The notes under the pieces were generated by a model. It searched no databases and was not told where the DNA came from. It was given only the letters and a program-made list of their open reading frames with translations. A DNA stretch of 55,596 nt. Source: Verrucomicrobiota bacterium (GTDB lineage Bacteria; Verrucomicrobiota; Verrucomicrobiia; Chthoniobacterales; UBA10450). Below, one piece after another: positions 32,509 to 41,445 of the stretch (position 1 is its first letter; each line of letters begins with the position of its first letter). The position numbers and the translations under genes are program-made. The DNA lies in the NCBI GenBank assembly GCA_003218975.1, contig QHPD01000113.1:1-55596 (forward strand). Reading direction: 5' to 3'.

Positions 32509-33105
32509 ATGATTCCCGCTCTTCTTCTCGTTTTTTCGGCTGTCGTTTATCGGGTCACGACGGGACTCTTGATTCATTCTGGCGCGAGCTGGCTTTCGAA
32601 CTTCGCGCCGTTGGCAGCAATCGCGCTCTGCAGCGCCGCGTACCTCCCAAAGAAATATAAGTTCTCAGTACCGTTGGTGACGCTGTTTATTTCGGATGCG
32701 GTGATTAATTTTCGCTACGGCGCGCCGCTGATCGATCCGCAGATTCTCGTCCGATATGCGGCGCTCGCGGTCGTCGGATGCATTGGAGTTCTCTTGCAGA
32801 ATCGGGTATCGCTGAAGACACTGTTACCGGCTTCCGTTTTTGGATCGACAATTTTCTACGCAGTCACCAACGCGTTTTCCTGGTTGAGCGATCCGGGTTA
32901 CACGAAAAATTTCGCAGGACTCGTTCAATCGCTCACGGTGGGATTGCCTCAATACAGCGCGACGCCCAGCTGGATGTTTTTCCGCAATTCGCTCGTCAGC
33001 GATCTTGTTTTCACTTTGCTGTTTGTTGTTTGCATGAATGTGGGGCGAAGCACGGAGAGATCGCGAGCCCGCGCCGCGCGGTTCCGTCCCGCCGCTGCGG
33101 GATGA
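32509..33105 (+). CDS. Integral membrane protein, DUF6580-like
   Basis: This protein of about 198 residues has five or six membrane helices (for example PALLLVFSAVVYRVTTGLL and LAAIALCSAAYLPKKYKF). The loop SDAVINFRYGAPLIDP and the SWLSDPGYTKNFAGL part match a family of small bacterial membrane proteins of unknown role. Its stop TGA overlaps the pdhA start (ATGA), so it is cotranslated with the pyruvate dehydrogenase genes. That linkage is visible; its meaning is unknown. A substrate-specific subunit of an importer is one possibility. Confidence 0.75.
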   Translation: MIPALLLVFSAVVYRVTTGLLIHSGASWLSNFAPLAAIALCSAAYLPKKYKFSVPLVTLFISDAVINFRYGAPLIDPQILVRYAALAVVGCIGVLLQNRVSLKTLLPASVFGSTIFYAVTNAFSWLSDPGYTKNFAGLVQSLTVGLPQYSATPSWMFFRNSLVSDLVFTLLFVVCMNVGRSTERSRARAARFRPAAAG

Positions 33106-34157
33106 CCGCCATGCAGCCGGGAGAGCAGCGCGACGAGGTCGAGATGCTCTCGCTGATGCTGTTGATCCGGCGTTTCGAGGAGCGCGCCAGTCAGCAGTAT
33201 CAAGCGCAGAAGATCGGCGGATTTTGTCATCTTTACATCGGTCAGGAAGCAGTGGTGGCCGGCGCAGTGGCCGCGGTGCGCGACGACGACTACATCATCA
33301 CCGCTTATCGTGATCACGCTCACGCGCTGGCGCGCGGTACTAGCGCGAACGCCTGCATAGCTGAGCTTTTTGGGAAAGAGACCGGCTGCTCGCGGGGCCT
33401 CGGCGGCTCGATGCATTTTTTCGACCGGAAAAATCACATGTATGGCGGTCACGCGATCGTCGGCGCGCACGTTCCGCTGGCCGTGGGGATGGCCTTTGCC
33501 ACGAAGTACCGTGCCGAAGATCGTGTGACCCTTTGCTTCTTCGGCGACGGCGCAATTAATCAAGGCGCGTTCCACGAGGCGTTAAATCTTGCCGCTCTTT
33601 TTAAATTGCCGATCGTTTTCATTTGCGAAAACAACCTTTTCGCCATGGGCACGTCGGTGAAAAGGTCGACCTCGCTCAAGCAAATTGTCGATCGCGCGGA
33701 GGGCTATGACATCCCCGGAGAAATTGTCGATGGAATGAACTTTCGCGAAGTGCGCGACAAGATCGCTGAGATTGTCGATTCGATTCGGAAAGAACCCCAT
33801 CCGGCGTTTCTGGAAGTGCGCACATATCGCTACCGCGGCCACTCGATGTCTGATCCGGCAAGTTATCGGACCAAGGAGGAGCTGGAAAAATATCGCCTGG
33901 ACGACCCAATCACGCGTTTGCGCGCGCAGCTTACGCGCGAGGGAAAATTGACCAACGAGCAATTCGATATGCTCGACAAGAGTGCGAAGGAAACCGTGCT
34001 GGCTGCGGTGAAGTTTGCTGAGAAAAGTCCCGAACCGCCGCTTGATAAACTCTACGATTATACCTATGCCGACGGGGCTATAGCGGCAGCCGTGCCGCCT
34101 GCGGGGTCCGATGAGTCTGCAGCCGACACGACTGCCACTGCAGGGAAGAGACGATGA
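33102..34157 (+). CDS. pdhA: Pyruvate dehydrogenase E1 component, alpha subunit
   Basis: This 351-residue protein decarboxylates pyruvate with thiamine diphosphate, together with PdhB. It has FEERASQQYQAQKIGGFCHL at the start, the TPP/Mg motif FFGDGAINQGAFHEALNLAA, CENNLFAMGT and the phosphorylation-loop-like YRYRGHSMSDPASYR. The family normally ends a little after KFAEKSPEPPLDKLYDYTY; the last 26 residues (GAIAAAVPPAGSDE and onward) come from a palindromic element. The start overlaps the membrane gene, and the end overlaps pdhB by four bases. These genes form an operon with pdhC. Confidence 0.95.
   Translation: MTAMQPGEQRDEVEMLSLMLLIRRFEERASQQYQAQKIGGFCHLYIGQEAVVAGAVAAVRDDDYIITAYRDHAHALARGTSANACIAELFGKETGCSRGLGGSMHFFDRKNHMYGGHAIVGAHVPLAVGMAFATKYRAEDRVTLCFFGDGAINQGAFHEALNLAALFKLPIVFICENNLFAMGTSVKRSTSLKQIVDRAEGYDIPGEIVDGMNFREVRDKIAEIVDSIRKEPHPAFLEVRTYRYRGHSMSDPASYRTKEELEKYRLDDPITRLRAQLTREGKLTNEQFDMLDKSAKETVLAAVKFAEKSPEPPLDKLYDYTYADGAIAAAVPPAGSDESAADTTATAGKRR
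34077..34142. repeat. REPIN-like element in the 3' end of pdhA
   Basis: The left arm TAGCGGCAGCCGTGCCGCCT and the right arm, on the minus strand CAGTGGCAGTCGTGTCGGCT, are alike and each folds (GCGGCA/TGCCGC; GCAGTC/GGCTGC with one GT pair). It lies in the pdhA frame. Confidence 0.65.
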
Positions 34158-35137
34158 GAGAAATCACATATCGTCAGGCACTCAACGAAGCGCTCGCGGA
34201 AGAACTGGAGCGCGACCCCAACGTCTTCCTGATGGGCGAGGAAGTCGCCGAATACCAGGGCGCATACAAAGTGAGCCACGGATTGCTTCAGCGCTTTGGG
34301 CCGAGACGCATCATCGATACGCCAATCAGCGAAAACGGATTTGCAGGCCTCGGAGTCGGCGCGGCGATGGTTGGTTTGCGTCCCATCATTGAGTTCATGA
34401 CGTTCAGTTTTTCGCTAGTCGCTTTCGATCAGGTCGTGAACAACGCCCCAAACATGTTCACGATGTCGGGTGGTCAATTCAATATTCCGATCACATTCCG
34501 CGGTCCGAACGGCCCAGCGCATCAGCTGGGCGCCACGCATTCGCACGCGACGGAAAACTTTTACGCCAGCGTGCCCGGTCTGAAAGTGTGCACGCCGGCC
34601 ACACCGCGCGATGCGAAAGGGTTGTTGAAGACCGCCGTGCGCGACGACAATCCGGTGCTCGTTTTGGAAGCGGAACTACTCTACAGCTCGAAAGGAATGG
34701 TCGAGCCGCCCGATGAAGAGTTGCTGATTCCGCTCGGCAAAGCGGACGTGAAACGCGAAGGCGGCGATGTGTCAATTATCTGTTACGCGCAGACCGTTCC
34801 GCTCGCGCTCAAAGTTGCGTCCCAACTCGAAGAGGAAGACATCTCTGCGGAGGTTGTCGATCTTCGTTCGATCAAGCCCCTCGATGAAAAAGCGATCTTC
34901 GATTCGGTTGAAAAGACGCATCGCGTGGTGATTGTCGAACAAGATCATCCGTTTTGCGGCGTCGGCGCGGAGGTTTGCTATCGTATTCAAAAAAACATTT
35001 TCGATGCGCTCGATGCGCCCGTTCTGCGCGTATCACAAGAAGATGTACCGATGCCCTACAACGAACGCCTCGAGAAAGCCGTCCTGCCTAATGCGGACAA
35101 AATCATGGCCGCTGTAAAAAAGGTCTGCTACGCGTAA
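34154..35137 (+). CDS. pdhB: Pyruvate dehydrogenase E1 component, beta subunit
   Basis: This 327-residue protein of the usual length starts REITYRQALNEALAEELERD, has VFLMGEEVAEYQGAYKV with the Glu that activates thiamine, then DTPISENGFAGLGVGAAM and VEQDHPFCGVGAEV near the end. With PdhA it forms the E1 heterotetramer. It starts in a four-base overlap with pdhA, and pdhC begins 42 bases after its stop, in a spacer holding a short tandem GTCAC repeat. It belongs to the branched type shared with 2-oxoisovalerate enzymes; the E2 and gene order suit pyruvate. Confidence 0.95.
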   Translation: MREITYRQALNEALAEELERDPNVFLMGEEVAEYQGAYKVSHGLLQRFGPRRIIDTPISENGFAGLGVGAAMVGLRPIIEFMTFSFSLVAFDQVVNNAPNMFTMSGGQFNIPITFRGPNGPAHQLGATHSHATENFYASVPGLKVCTPATPRDAKGLLKTAVRDDNPVLVLEAELLYSSKGMVEPPDEELLIPLGKADVKREGGDVSIICYAQTVPLALKVASQLEEEDISAEVVDLRSIKPLDEKAIFDSVEKTHRVVIVEQDHPFCGVGAEVCYRIQKNIFDALDAPVLRVSQEDVPMPYNERLEKAVLPNADKIMAAVKKVCYA

Positions 35138-35179
35138 GAAAACTCGTCACCCGTCACTTGTCACCCACCACTTCTATTT

Positions 35180-36514
35180 ATGCCTGAAATCCAGATGCCC
35201 AAGTTGAGTGACACGATGACCGAGGGCACGCTCGTCGCGTGGAAGAAAAAGAAGGGCGATCAAGTTTCCGCCGGCGAAGTGCTCGCCGAAATCGAGACTG
35301 ACAAGGCGACCATGGAATGGGAATCGCCCGAAGACGGCACACTCTCCGAAATTTATGTGGAAGAAGGCGGCAAGGTAAACGTCGGTGGCAGGATCGCCTT
35401 TATCGGTGGCGAAGGCGAGGAAGCGCCAAGAGAGAAGGAGAAGGAAGAAAAAGAGAAAGAGCCGGAAGCCAAAGAAGAGGAAAAGAAAAAAGAGAAGCCG
35501 AAGGAAGAGGAAGTAAAAAAGGAAGAAAAGCCGGAGGAACCGAAAGCGGAAGAAAAAGAAAAGAAAAAGGCGCCGCCACCGAAGGTGGAAAAAAAAGAAC
35601 CTGAAGCTGAAAAGCGGATACCGGCAATCGAAAAGCCTGAAGAAGCGCGCGTGAAAGCGTCGCCCGTTGCGCGTCGAATCGCGGCTGAGCTTGGCGTCGA
35701 TATTTCGAGCGTGAAGGGCACAGGCCCGGAAGGTCGTGTCACCGAAACCGACGTGCGCGCCGCGGCAAAATCAAAGCCCACCGCTCCAACCCCTTCCGTC
35801 CCAGCGGCCATTAAGGCTGGCGAAAGTGCGCGCATTCAACTTTCCGGGATGCGCAAAATCATTGCGCAACGGCTAGTGGAAAGTCTCGGACCAGTTCCAC
35901 ATTTTTATCTCACCATCGACGTCGATGCTGGGCCGCTTATGGAAGCGCGTGAGGAATTGAAATCCGCTGGCGAAAGCGCAGACGCCGCGAAAATCACAGT
36001 GAACGACTTCGTTTTAAAAGCTGCGGTAATGGCTGCGGTGAAGGTCCCGCGTGTGAATTCCTCTTTCGATGGCGATGCGTTTGTCCAATATGCCGATGTC
36101 GATCTTGGCATTGCGGTCGCGATCGAAGATGGACTATTGACGCCGGTCATTCGCGCTGCGCAAGACAAATCGCTACGCGAGATCAGCGAACTCGCCAAGG
36201 ACTTGGCACATCGCGCCCGCAACAAGCGGATGAAGCCGGAAGAATTTCAAGGCGGCACGTTCACCGTTTCAAATCTCGGTGGCATGGAGATCGACAGTTT
36301 CTCTGCCGTGATTAATCCGCCACAGGGATTCATTCTGGCTGTCGGCAAGATGACAAAAGTTCCCGTGATCGACGATTGCGACCAAATCGGTGTCGGCCAT
36401 CGAATGTCGATCACCATGAGCTGCGACCATCGCGTCATCGACGGCGCGCTCGGCGCTGAGTATCTGAAGGAACTGCGCCATCTGCTGGAGAATCCGGCAT
36501 TGCTAATGGTTTAA
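35180..36514 (+). CDS. pdhC: Dihydrolipoamide acetyltransferase (E2) with charged linker
   Basis: This 444-residue protein is the E2 core. A single lipoyl domain (MPEIQMPKLSDTMTEGTLV) carries the lipoyl Lys in EIETDKATMEWESP. A linker of about 75 residues, nearly all Glu, Lys, Pro and Ala, follows. The peripheral-subunit domain (ASPVARRIAAELGVDISSV) binds E1/E3; the catalytic domain ends with SCDHRVIDGALGAEYLKEL, containing the His and Asp. It takes the acetyl group from E1 to CoA. E3 (lpd) is not here. The linker is unusual: E2 linkers are typically Ala/Pro-rich. Confidence 0.95.
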   Translation: MPEIQMPKLSDTMTEGTLVAWKKKKGDQVSAGEVLAEIETDKATMEWESPEDGTLSEIYVEEGGKVNVGGRIAFIGGEGEEAPREKEKEEKEKEPEAKEEEKKKEKPKEEEVKKEEKPEEPKAEEKEKKKAPPPKVEKKEPEAEKRIPAIEKPEEARVKASPVARRIAAELGVDISSVKGTGPEGRVTETDVRAAAKSKPTAPTPSVPAAIKAGESARIQLSGMRKIIAQRLVESLGPVPHFYLTIDVDAGPLMEAREELKSAGESADAAKITVNDFVLKAAVMAAVKVPRVNSSFDGDAFVQYADVDLGIAVAIEDGLLTPVIRAAQDKSLREISELAKDLAHRARNKRMKPEEFQGGTFTVSNLGGMEIDSFSAVINPPQGFILAVGKMTKVPVIDDCDQIGVGHRMSITMSCDHRVIDGALGAEYLKELRHLLENPALLMV

Positions 36515-36522
36515 GGCGGATT

Positions 36523-36664
36523 CTGGGGAGCGCAGGCTGCTAGCCTGCAGTCCTCGGCAGCCTGCCGATGACCCCATGGGGTGGTAACACTACGCGGGTC
36601 GAATGTTCGAAGAGCTTTTCGGCAAGCTGCCGAAAAGAACAGGCTAGCAGCCTGTGCTCCCCAG
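36523..36664. repeat. REPIN-like element, four hairpins, after pdhC
   Basis: The ends read CTGGGGAGCGCAGGCTGCTA and, on the minus strand, CTGGGGAGCACAGGCTGCTA. Stems from outside in are GCAGGCT/AGCCTGC, TCGGCAG/GCCGA, then CTTTTCGGCA/TGCCGAAAAG and ACAGGCT/AGCCTGT. It fills the gap between convergent pdhC and the DUF1232 gene. Confidence 0.85.
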
Positions 36665-36668
36665 ATAT

Positions 36669-37145
36669 CTACCGCACCGCTGTTTCCCATGTCATAAAAT
36701 CGTCGAGCGTTTGCTGGGTTTTAGCTACCGCAAATTCGACAACAGTGGCGTCATCGACGAAGCCAAGAAACGGTGTCTTGTCGGGAATCAAATCGAATGG
36801 ATCGATCAGGTAATTGAGAGCAGCAATGATCCACAAGAGCGCATCGTTGGAAACCTGCGTGTATTCGCCGCGATGGTGCGCGCGGATCAAACGCAGCATG
36901 GTCTGAAGATAAGGCCAGTTCTCTTTGAAGGGTTCCTTTGACACGGCGGCTGCCTTTCTCGCTGCTTCGATGAAAAGCGCTTGCAGACTCTCGCGATCAT
37001 GAACGCACGATTTTGCATCGGTAAGCGCTCTGGCAAACGCTTCGCTGCGGAGGGCAGGTTTGCGGTAAGGATCGTTCGCCTTGAGATTCTTGGAGACCGG
37101 CCGCGCCTTGATCTTAGTTGGAGATTTTGTTTTCTGTTTTCTCAT
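36669..37145 (-). CDS. DUF1232 (YkvA-like) protein
   Basis: This 158-residue protein has a basic N-terminus (MRKQKTKSPTKIKARPVSK), a helical middle, and the DUF1232 signature NYLIDPFDLIPDKTPFLGF followed by VDDATVVEFAV. The family is small and may associate with membranes; its role is unknown. It ends just at the edge of the four-hairpin element that follows pdhC on the opposite strand. Confidence 0.85.
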   Translation of the reverse strand: MRKQKTKSPTKIKARPVSKNLKANDPYRKPALRSEAFARALTDAKSCVHDRESLQALFIEAARKAAAVSKEPFKENWPYLQTMLRLIRAHHRGEYTQVSNDALLWIIAALNYLIDPFDLIPDKTPFLGFVDDATVVEFAVAKTQQTLDDFMTWETAVR

Positions 37146-37211
37146 CTTGCGCTATGAAAGCACTTCGGTGCGCCGATGAGAAGCCGATTCGAAGACGCTG
37201 GTAATCGACAA

Positions 37212-38237
37212 CTAAGGTTTTGTCGCGAGAATGAGCGGCGACGGCCCGGGCGCGTCCAGCTTGCGCACTTTCTTGAAGCCGGCTTCTTCAAGCCAGGTTT
37301 TGATTTCGTTAAAACTGAAGGTGTCGCCTTTCTCTGTGTTGACCAGCATTTGCACGGCAAACATCAGCGAGGGTAGCGGTTCGGTGCGATCGTCTTTCAC
37401 CAGCCATTCTGCAATGGCGACAGTGCCACCGGATTTTAGCGCGCGGAACGTTTTCTTGAGCAACTGGCGGCTGCGATCTTCGCCTTCGCTATGCAAAATA
37501 TGGCCGAGCGTCGCGATGTCGTAACCGCTCCCAAAATTTGCTACCAACAAATCGCCTCCGACGAATTCGAATCGATCGCCAACGCCAAATTTTTGCGTGA
37601 TTCGTTTGGTGGTCGGAATCATTCCCGCCCAATCGACAGCGGCCACGCGCACGCGCGGCGATTTTTCCGCCAGCGCGATGCCCCAAATGCCGGAGCCTGC
37701 GCCGAGATCGAGAACGCGCAATTCATTTTTTGCTTTCCCGACTTTCAAGTGATCCCCAAGTTTGTGTGCGCAGCCGTAGCTCATCGGGATGATGTTCTCG
37801 ACGAGTTGGCTGAAGAACTCGGTGCCCTCCGTTTCTTCATTCACGGCCGTTACTGGTCGGCCAGTGCGCGCCACTTCAGTTAGCTGCAGCCATCTGGAGA
37901 CAAGCTGCGGGAGGATCGTCCGGAAAAATCCCGCGAGCGTACCGGGCTTGTTGGTCACGAGAAAGGAAGCGCTCTCCGGCGTGAGCGAATATTTTCCTTG
38001 TCGATCCTTTTTCAAAAGTTCGAGTCCGATGAGCGCATTCATGATCGCGCGAAGACCGCGCGTCGACGCGCCGGTTTCCTTACTCACCTGTTCGACGGTT
38101 TTCGCTCCGGTCGCGAGGGTGTCGAAAACTTTATTCGAGACCGCTGCGCTGATGATGAGCGGGGGCGCGTAGGCAAAGCCAAGTTGCTGCAGGCGTTCGG
38201 GCGTGACTTGTTTTTTCCTGTGAGTTTTCTTCGACAT
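37212..38237 (-). CDS. SAM-dependent O-methyltransferase with dimerisation domain
   Basis: This 341-residue protein has an N-terminal winged-helix-like dimerisation part (VFDTLATGAKTVEQVSKETG, GLRAIMNALIGLELL). The Rossmann domain has the SAM motif LDLGAGSGIWGIALAEKSP, the acidic DWAG near its second strand, and GGDLLVANFGSGYDIATLGH. This layout is that of hydroxyneurosporene, acetylserotonin and polyketide O-methyltransferases, so the acceptor is probably a small hydroxylated molecule; I cannot name it. It ends 66 bases before the DUF1232 gene on the same strand. Confidence 0.88.
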   Translation of the reverse strand: MSKKTHRKKQVTPERLQQLGFAYAPPLIISAAVSNKVFDTLATGAKTVEQVSKETGASTRGLRAIMNALIGLELLKKDRQGKYSLTPESASFLVTNKPGTLAGFFRTILPQLVSRWLQLTEVARTGRPVTAVNEETEGTEFFSQLVENIIPMSYGCAHKLGDHLKVGKAKNELRVLDLGAGSGIWGIALAEKSPRVRVAAVDWAGMIPTTKRITQKFGVGDRFEFVGGDLLVANFGSGYDIATLGHILHSEGEDRSRQLLKKTFRALKSGGTVAIAEWLVKDDRTEPLPSLMFAVQMLVNTEKGDTFSFNEIKTWLEEAGFKKVRKLDAPGPSPLILATKP

Positions 38238-38310
38238 GGTTGCTTCGGATTTCTTGGATTGTAAGATTGATAAGTAGCAAGCGCGCGAGCGCAGGCAAAT
38301 TCAGTCTATC

Positions 38311-38655
38311 GTGTCAAACAATTCGTCTGAGGAAAAGGCACAGGGCGCGACTTCCTTTATTATTGGCGTGACGCGCGGAATCATCCGCGAGCGGAACGCT
38401 CGGCGGAAAACAATGTTCGTCCTGATTGTAGTTGCAGTCATTCTTTTGGCGTCCGGATCCACGTTTCTGCAATCGGTCCTCAACTCGCCCGAGCATGCGG
38501 CCTGGTTCATCTTGTTCTGGCTGATTTGTGCATGGCTGACGCTAACGGCGATGTTACTGGCCATTTTCGATTTGTTAGTCGTGAAACTGGAAGCACGCCG
38601 GACGCAGCGGTCACTACGCGAGAAATTGGCGACGGAAAAAACAAACCACGAATGA
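38311..38655 (+). CDS. Small two-helix membrane protein, unrecognised
   Basis: From the GTG at 38311 the 114-residue product has a polar N-terminus, two helices (MFVLIVVAVILLASGSTFL and AAWFILFWLICAWLTLTAML), and a charged tail (EARRTQRSLREKLATEKTN). I do not recognise it. A start elsewhere is possible because no strong ribosome site precedes the GTG. The dGTPase-like gene follows in 40 bases on the same strand. Confidence 0.6.
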   Translation: MSNNSSEEKAQGATSFIIGVTRGIIRERNARRKTMFVLIVVAVILLASGSTFLQSVLNSPEHAAWFILFWLICAWLTLTAMLLAIFDLLVVKLEARRTQRSLREKLATEKTNHE

Positions 38656-38695
38656 CGATGTTAACCACTGTCGTTTCGCCACATATGGCCTTGCA

Positions 38696-39841
38696 ATGAG
38701 CGAAAATTGGAAGACGCGCGAGCAAATGGAGGAGGCAGAGCGCGCGATGCTCGCACCGTTTGCTCAAAAATCGGGTGATTCACGCGGGCGGCAACATTCC
38801 GAGCCCAGCCACTCTTATCGAACTGAATTTCAGCGCGATCGCGCACGCATCATTCATTCACGCGCCTTTCGCCGCATGGAATATAAGACCCAAGTCTTTT
38901 TAAATGGGACAGGCGACCATTTACGCACTCGCTTAACACATTCCATCGAAGTGGCCTCGATCAGCCGTACCATCGCACGCGCGTTAGGCCTCAACGAAGA
39001 TCTCGCGGAAGCAATCGCGCTTGCGCACGATCTGGGACACGCGCCTTTTGGACATTCGGGCGAGGAGATGCTGGCCGAATGCATGCGCGAGCACGGCGGG
39101 TTCGATCACAATCGGCAGAGTATGCGCGTGGTGGATCTGCTCGAAAATCCGTATCCGAATTTTCCAGGTCTGAACCTGACGTTCGAAGTGTTCGAGGGTT
39201 TGCAGAAGCACGCACCTCTTTACGATTTCCCTACGCGAAGGCGAGAAAAGTATCGCTGTCCATCGTTAGAGGCGCAGGTCGCGGATCTCGCGGACGAGAT
39301 CACGTATTACAGTCATGATCTTGATGATGCCGTCGATTTTGAAATTTTGAGCGCAGCGCAATTGAAAGAGAACGAAGTCTGGCGGCGAAGCTATGATGCC
39401 GTGTTCGCGCGTTACCCGGGTTCGCGGGAACCCGAGCTTCAAAAGTTGATTATTCGCGACATCATCGACAAGGAGGTGCACGACCTAGTTGCGACGAGCG
39501 CAAAATCGATTGCTGAATCCGGCGTGCAAAGTGCGGATGAGGTGCGCGCACAGCCCGTGCCGCTCATTCGCTATAGCGATGAATTAGCCGAAGCGAATCG
39601 CGCGCTCCGGAAATTTTTGTATCAAAATGTTTATTATCATCCGCGCGTATCCGAAGTGAACCGGCGCGCGTGCGAGATGCTGCGACGCGTTTTTGAAGCA
39701 TACGTTGTCGATCCTGACAGGCTCGGTGATGACGCGACGAGACGGATTGAGAAGGAGGGATTGCATCGCACCGTGTGCGATTACCTTGCGGGAATGACCG
39801 ACCGATATTTGATGGAAGAATACGCGCGGATTGTTGGATAG
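38696..39841 (+). CDS. Deoxyguanosinetriphosphate triphosphohydrolase-like protein
   Basis: This 381-residue HD-domain phosphohydrolase has the metal ligands in RLTHSIEVASISR and LAHDLGHAPFGHSGEEML, and Asp later in DLADEITYYSHDLDD. The N-terminal SHSYRTEFQRDRARIIHSRA is typical. It removes triphosphate from dNTPs; the short type, without the long Dgt insertion, often acts on all dNTPs. ATG 38696 is used. It converges on the LON-domain gene, 13 bases away. Confidence 0.93.
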   Translation: MSENWKTREQMEEAERAMLAPFAQKSGDSRGRQHSEPSHSYRTEFQRDRARIIHSRAFRRMEYKTQVFLNGTGDHLRTRLTHSIEVASISRTIARALGLNEDLAEAIALAHDLGHAPFGHSGEEMLAECMREHGGFDHNRQSMRVVDLLENPYPNFPGLNLTFEVFEGLQKHAPLYDFPTRRREKYRCPSLEAQVADLADEITYYSHDLDDAVDFEILSAAQLKENEVWRRSYDAVFARYPGSREPELQKLIIRDIIDKEVHDLVATSAKSIAESGVQSADEVRAQPVPLIRYSDELAEANRALRKFLYQNVYYHPRVSEVNRRACEMLRRVFEAYVVDPDRLGDDATRRIEKEGLHRTVCDYLAGMTDRYLMEEYARIVG

Positions 39842-39854
39842 GGACGCCGCCCCG

Positions 39855-40484
39855 TTATACAGTCGCGTTACCGATCTCGTCGCGCAGATATCTGATAAGG
39901 AAACGGAGGCGTTGATTGAGAGAGCGTTCTTCAAGCATGTGTTGCCGTCGCAGCGGATCGTTGACGAATGTCGAAGCCATCAGATCCGCCAGCATTTCCA
40001 AGTCGTGCAATTCTGCAAGATATCGATCAACCTTCGCCGGCAGCTGGCGGCCGTCGTGTTTCAGGTTCGCGTAAAGCTCGAGCACTTTCGCGCCGAGCGC
40101 TTCGGTCTCGACAGTGGTTGCGTCGCGCGACTCGACGATGTCGATCTTGGCGATTGGGAACGGCGTTTCCTGTTCGAAACCGGCGAAGCGCACACGTTGC
40201 AGACCTTGCAGGATTAAATTCGATGTCCCATCGCCCCGCCCGACACAGGCGCGAATCAATCCGACGGTAGCAAGATGGAAGAAATCTTCCGGTGCGTGCC
40301 ACTCGGGGCAACTCGGTTTGATGAGGGTCACGCAAAACATGCGATGTTGATAAAGCGCGTGTTCCAGCATGTTGCGATATCGTGGCTCGAAAATGTAGAG
40401 GGGGAGCAATGCGTGTGGAAAGAGCACCGCGTCCGGCAGCGGCATCACCGGCAGTTGCTTGGGCAAAACTACGGACGAAGACAT
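39855..40484 (-). CDS. LON substrate-binding-domain protein
   Basis: This protein of about 209 residues consists of the N-terminal domain of Lon protease alone: PLPDAVLFPHALLPLYIFEP, then FFHLATVGLIRACVGRGDGT and LQGLQRVRF. The ATPase and protease parts are absent and there is no sign of loss, so this is the common stand-alone form that may bind peptides. The start at 40484 matches the family; the frame upstream adds unlikely residues. Confidence 0.9.
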   Translation of the reverse strand: MSSSVVLPKQLPVMPLPDAVLFPHALLPLYIFEPRYRNMLEHALYQHRMFCVTLIKPSCPEWHAPEDFFHLATVGLIRACVGRGDGTSNLILQGLQRVRFAGFEQETPFPIAKIDIVESRDATTVETEALGAKVLELYANLKHDGRQLPAKVDRYLAELHDLEMLADLMASTFVNDPLRRQHMLEERSLNQRLRFLIRYLRDEIGNATV

Positions 40485-40561
40485 GGCAGCAGCGTTACTG
40501 TGTAAAGATATACGCATCGCGGGAAGGGCAAACGGCAGCGACGATTTAACAATTCAACGAA

Positions 40562-41257
40562 TCACGTCGTCATGATTCCGAAAGCGCGAAGTTGTTCGAG
40601 CGAAAGTTGCCCTTCGATGTTGGCCGTCGCGGCGAGCGATGCATAAACCAAAGCCGAGCCGCCGCGTGCCAGCAGGACGCGCGAAATTGCCCCAAGTTTG
40701 CCGATGCCCATCGCGGTCACGGGAAGATCGACGTCCTTCTTTGTGATGAAATCGAGTAAACGCGCGAGTTCGGCCGGCGTGTCTGTGTGTGTCGCGACCT
40801 TGAAGAAATTTGCTCCATGCGCTTGGGCCGCGCGCGCTTTGGCCGCGAGAATCCGTGGAGCGGGTGTCGATTTGAAATTGTGGAATGAAATGATACGCCG
40901 CACTTTTTTCTTCTTCGCTAATGTGAGCAACGAACGCAGAGCGTACGCCGAGCGCAGTTCAACATCGATGTAGTCGGCGTAATTTAAGAATCTAGCGAGC
41001 AAGGCGCGTCGTTGCCGCACTGACAATTTGTTCGCACCGCCCTCCTGGGGATGTCGTGCAGTGATGATGAGCGGCGCGCATAACCTCGGCAATTTACTTT
41101 CCAATTGATCGACAAGACGCACGAGACAATCCAGCCGCAATTCGAATAAGTCCGGCGGCTTGCGCATTCGCACAGCGCGATCCAGATCCACCTGCGATGT
41201 GATTATGCCGACTATGCGAGAGCGCGGACCCCCTGTGGCCGAGCTACGCGCTGTCAT
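40562..41257 (-). CDS. aroD: Type I 3-dehydroquinate dehydratase
   Basis: This 231-residue protein dehydrates 3-dehydroquinate in the shikimate pathway through a Schiff base. The active-site set is visible: FELRLDCLV, ITARHPQEGG, YIDVELR, the His in IISFHNF and the Lys in NFFKVATHTDTPAEL; the end has GALSRVLL-like GAISRVLLARGGSALVY. It is somewhat shorter than E. coli AroD. It stands alone between the LON-domain gene and a dispersed repeat. Confidence 0.9.
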   Translation of the reverse strand: MTARSSATGGPRSRIVGIITSQVDLDRAVRMRKPPDLFELRLDCLVRLVDQLESKLPRLCAPLIITARHPQEGGANKLSVRQRRALLARFLNYADYIDVELRSAYALRSLLTLAKKKKVRRIISFHNFKSTPAPRILAAKARAAQAHGANFFKVATHTDTPAELARLLDFITKKDVDLPVTAMGIGKLGAISRVLLARGGSALVYASLAATANIEGQLSLEQLRAFGIMTT

Positions 41258-41317
41258 CGTAATTGTAACCGACGAATGGACACCAATGAATGCGAACGGG
41301 AGACAAAACAGATTTGC

Positions 41318-41445
41318 CCGCGAATGACGCGAATAGACCTAAAAGAAGAATAAGAATAACAGAGCGGATTTTTTCGCGTGAATTCGCGTGATTAGCGGGC
41401 AGGCTCTCTATCAATTTGTGCACATTCGTGTTCATTAGTGGTTAG
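41318..41445. repeat. Dispersed repeat, first copy, at the riboflavin synthase stop
   Basis: It starts CCGCGAATGACGCGAATAG, contains GCGTGAATTCGCGTGATTAG and ends ATTCGTGTTCATTAGTGGTT. A second copy in the same orientation is at 42136-42250. Its last bases supply the TAA stop of riboflavin synthase. Confidence 0.75.

Noticed and set aside
38311-39841. Antiphage defence island from the dGTPase-like gene and a membrane protein
   Set aside because: The dGTPase is the housekeeping short type, and no other defence genes are near.
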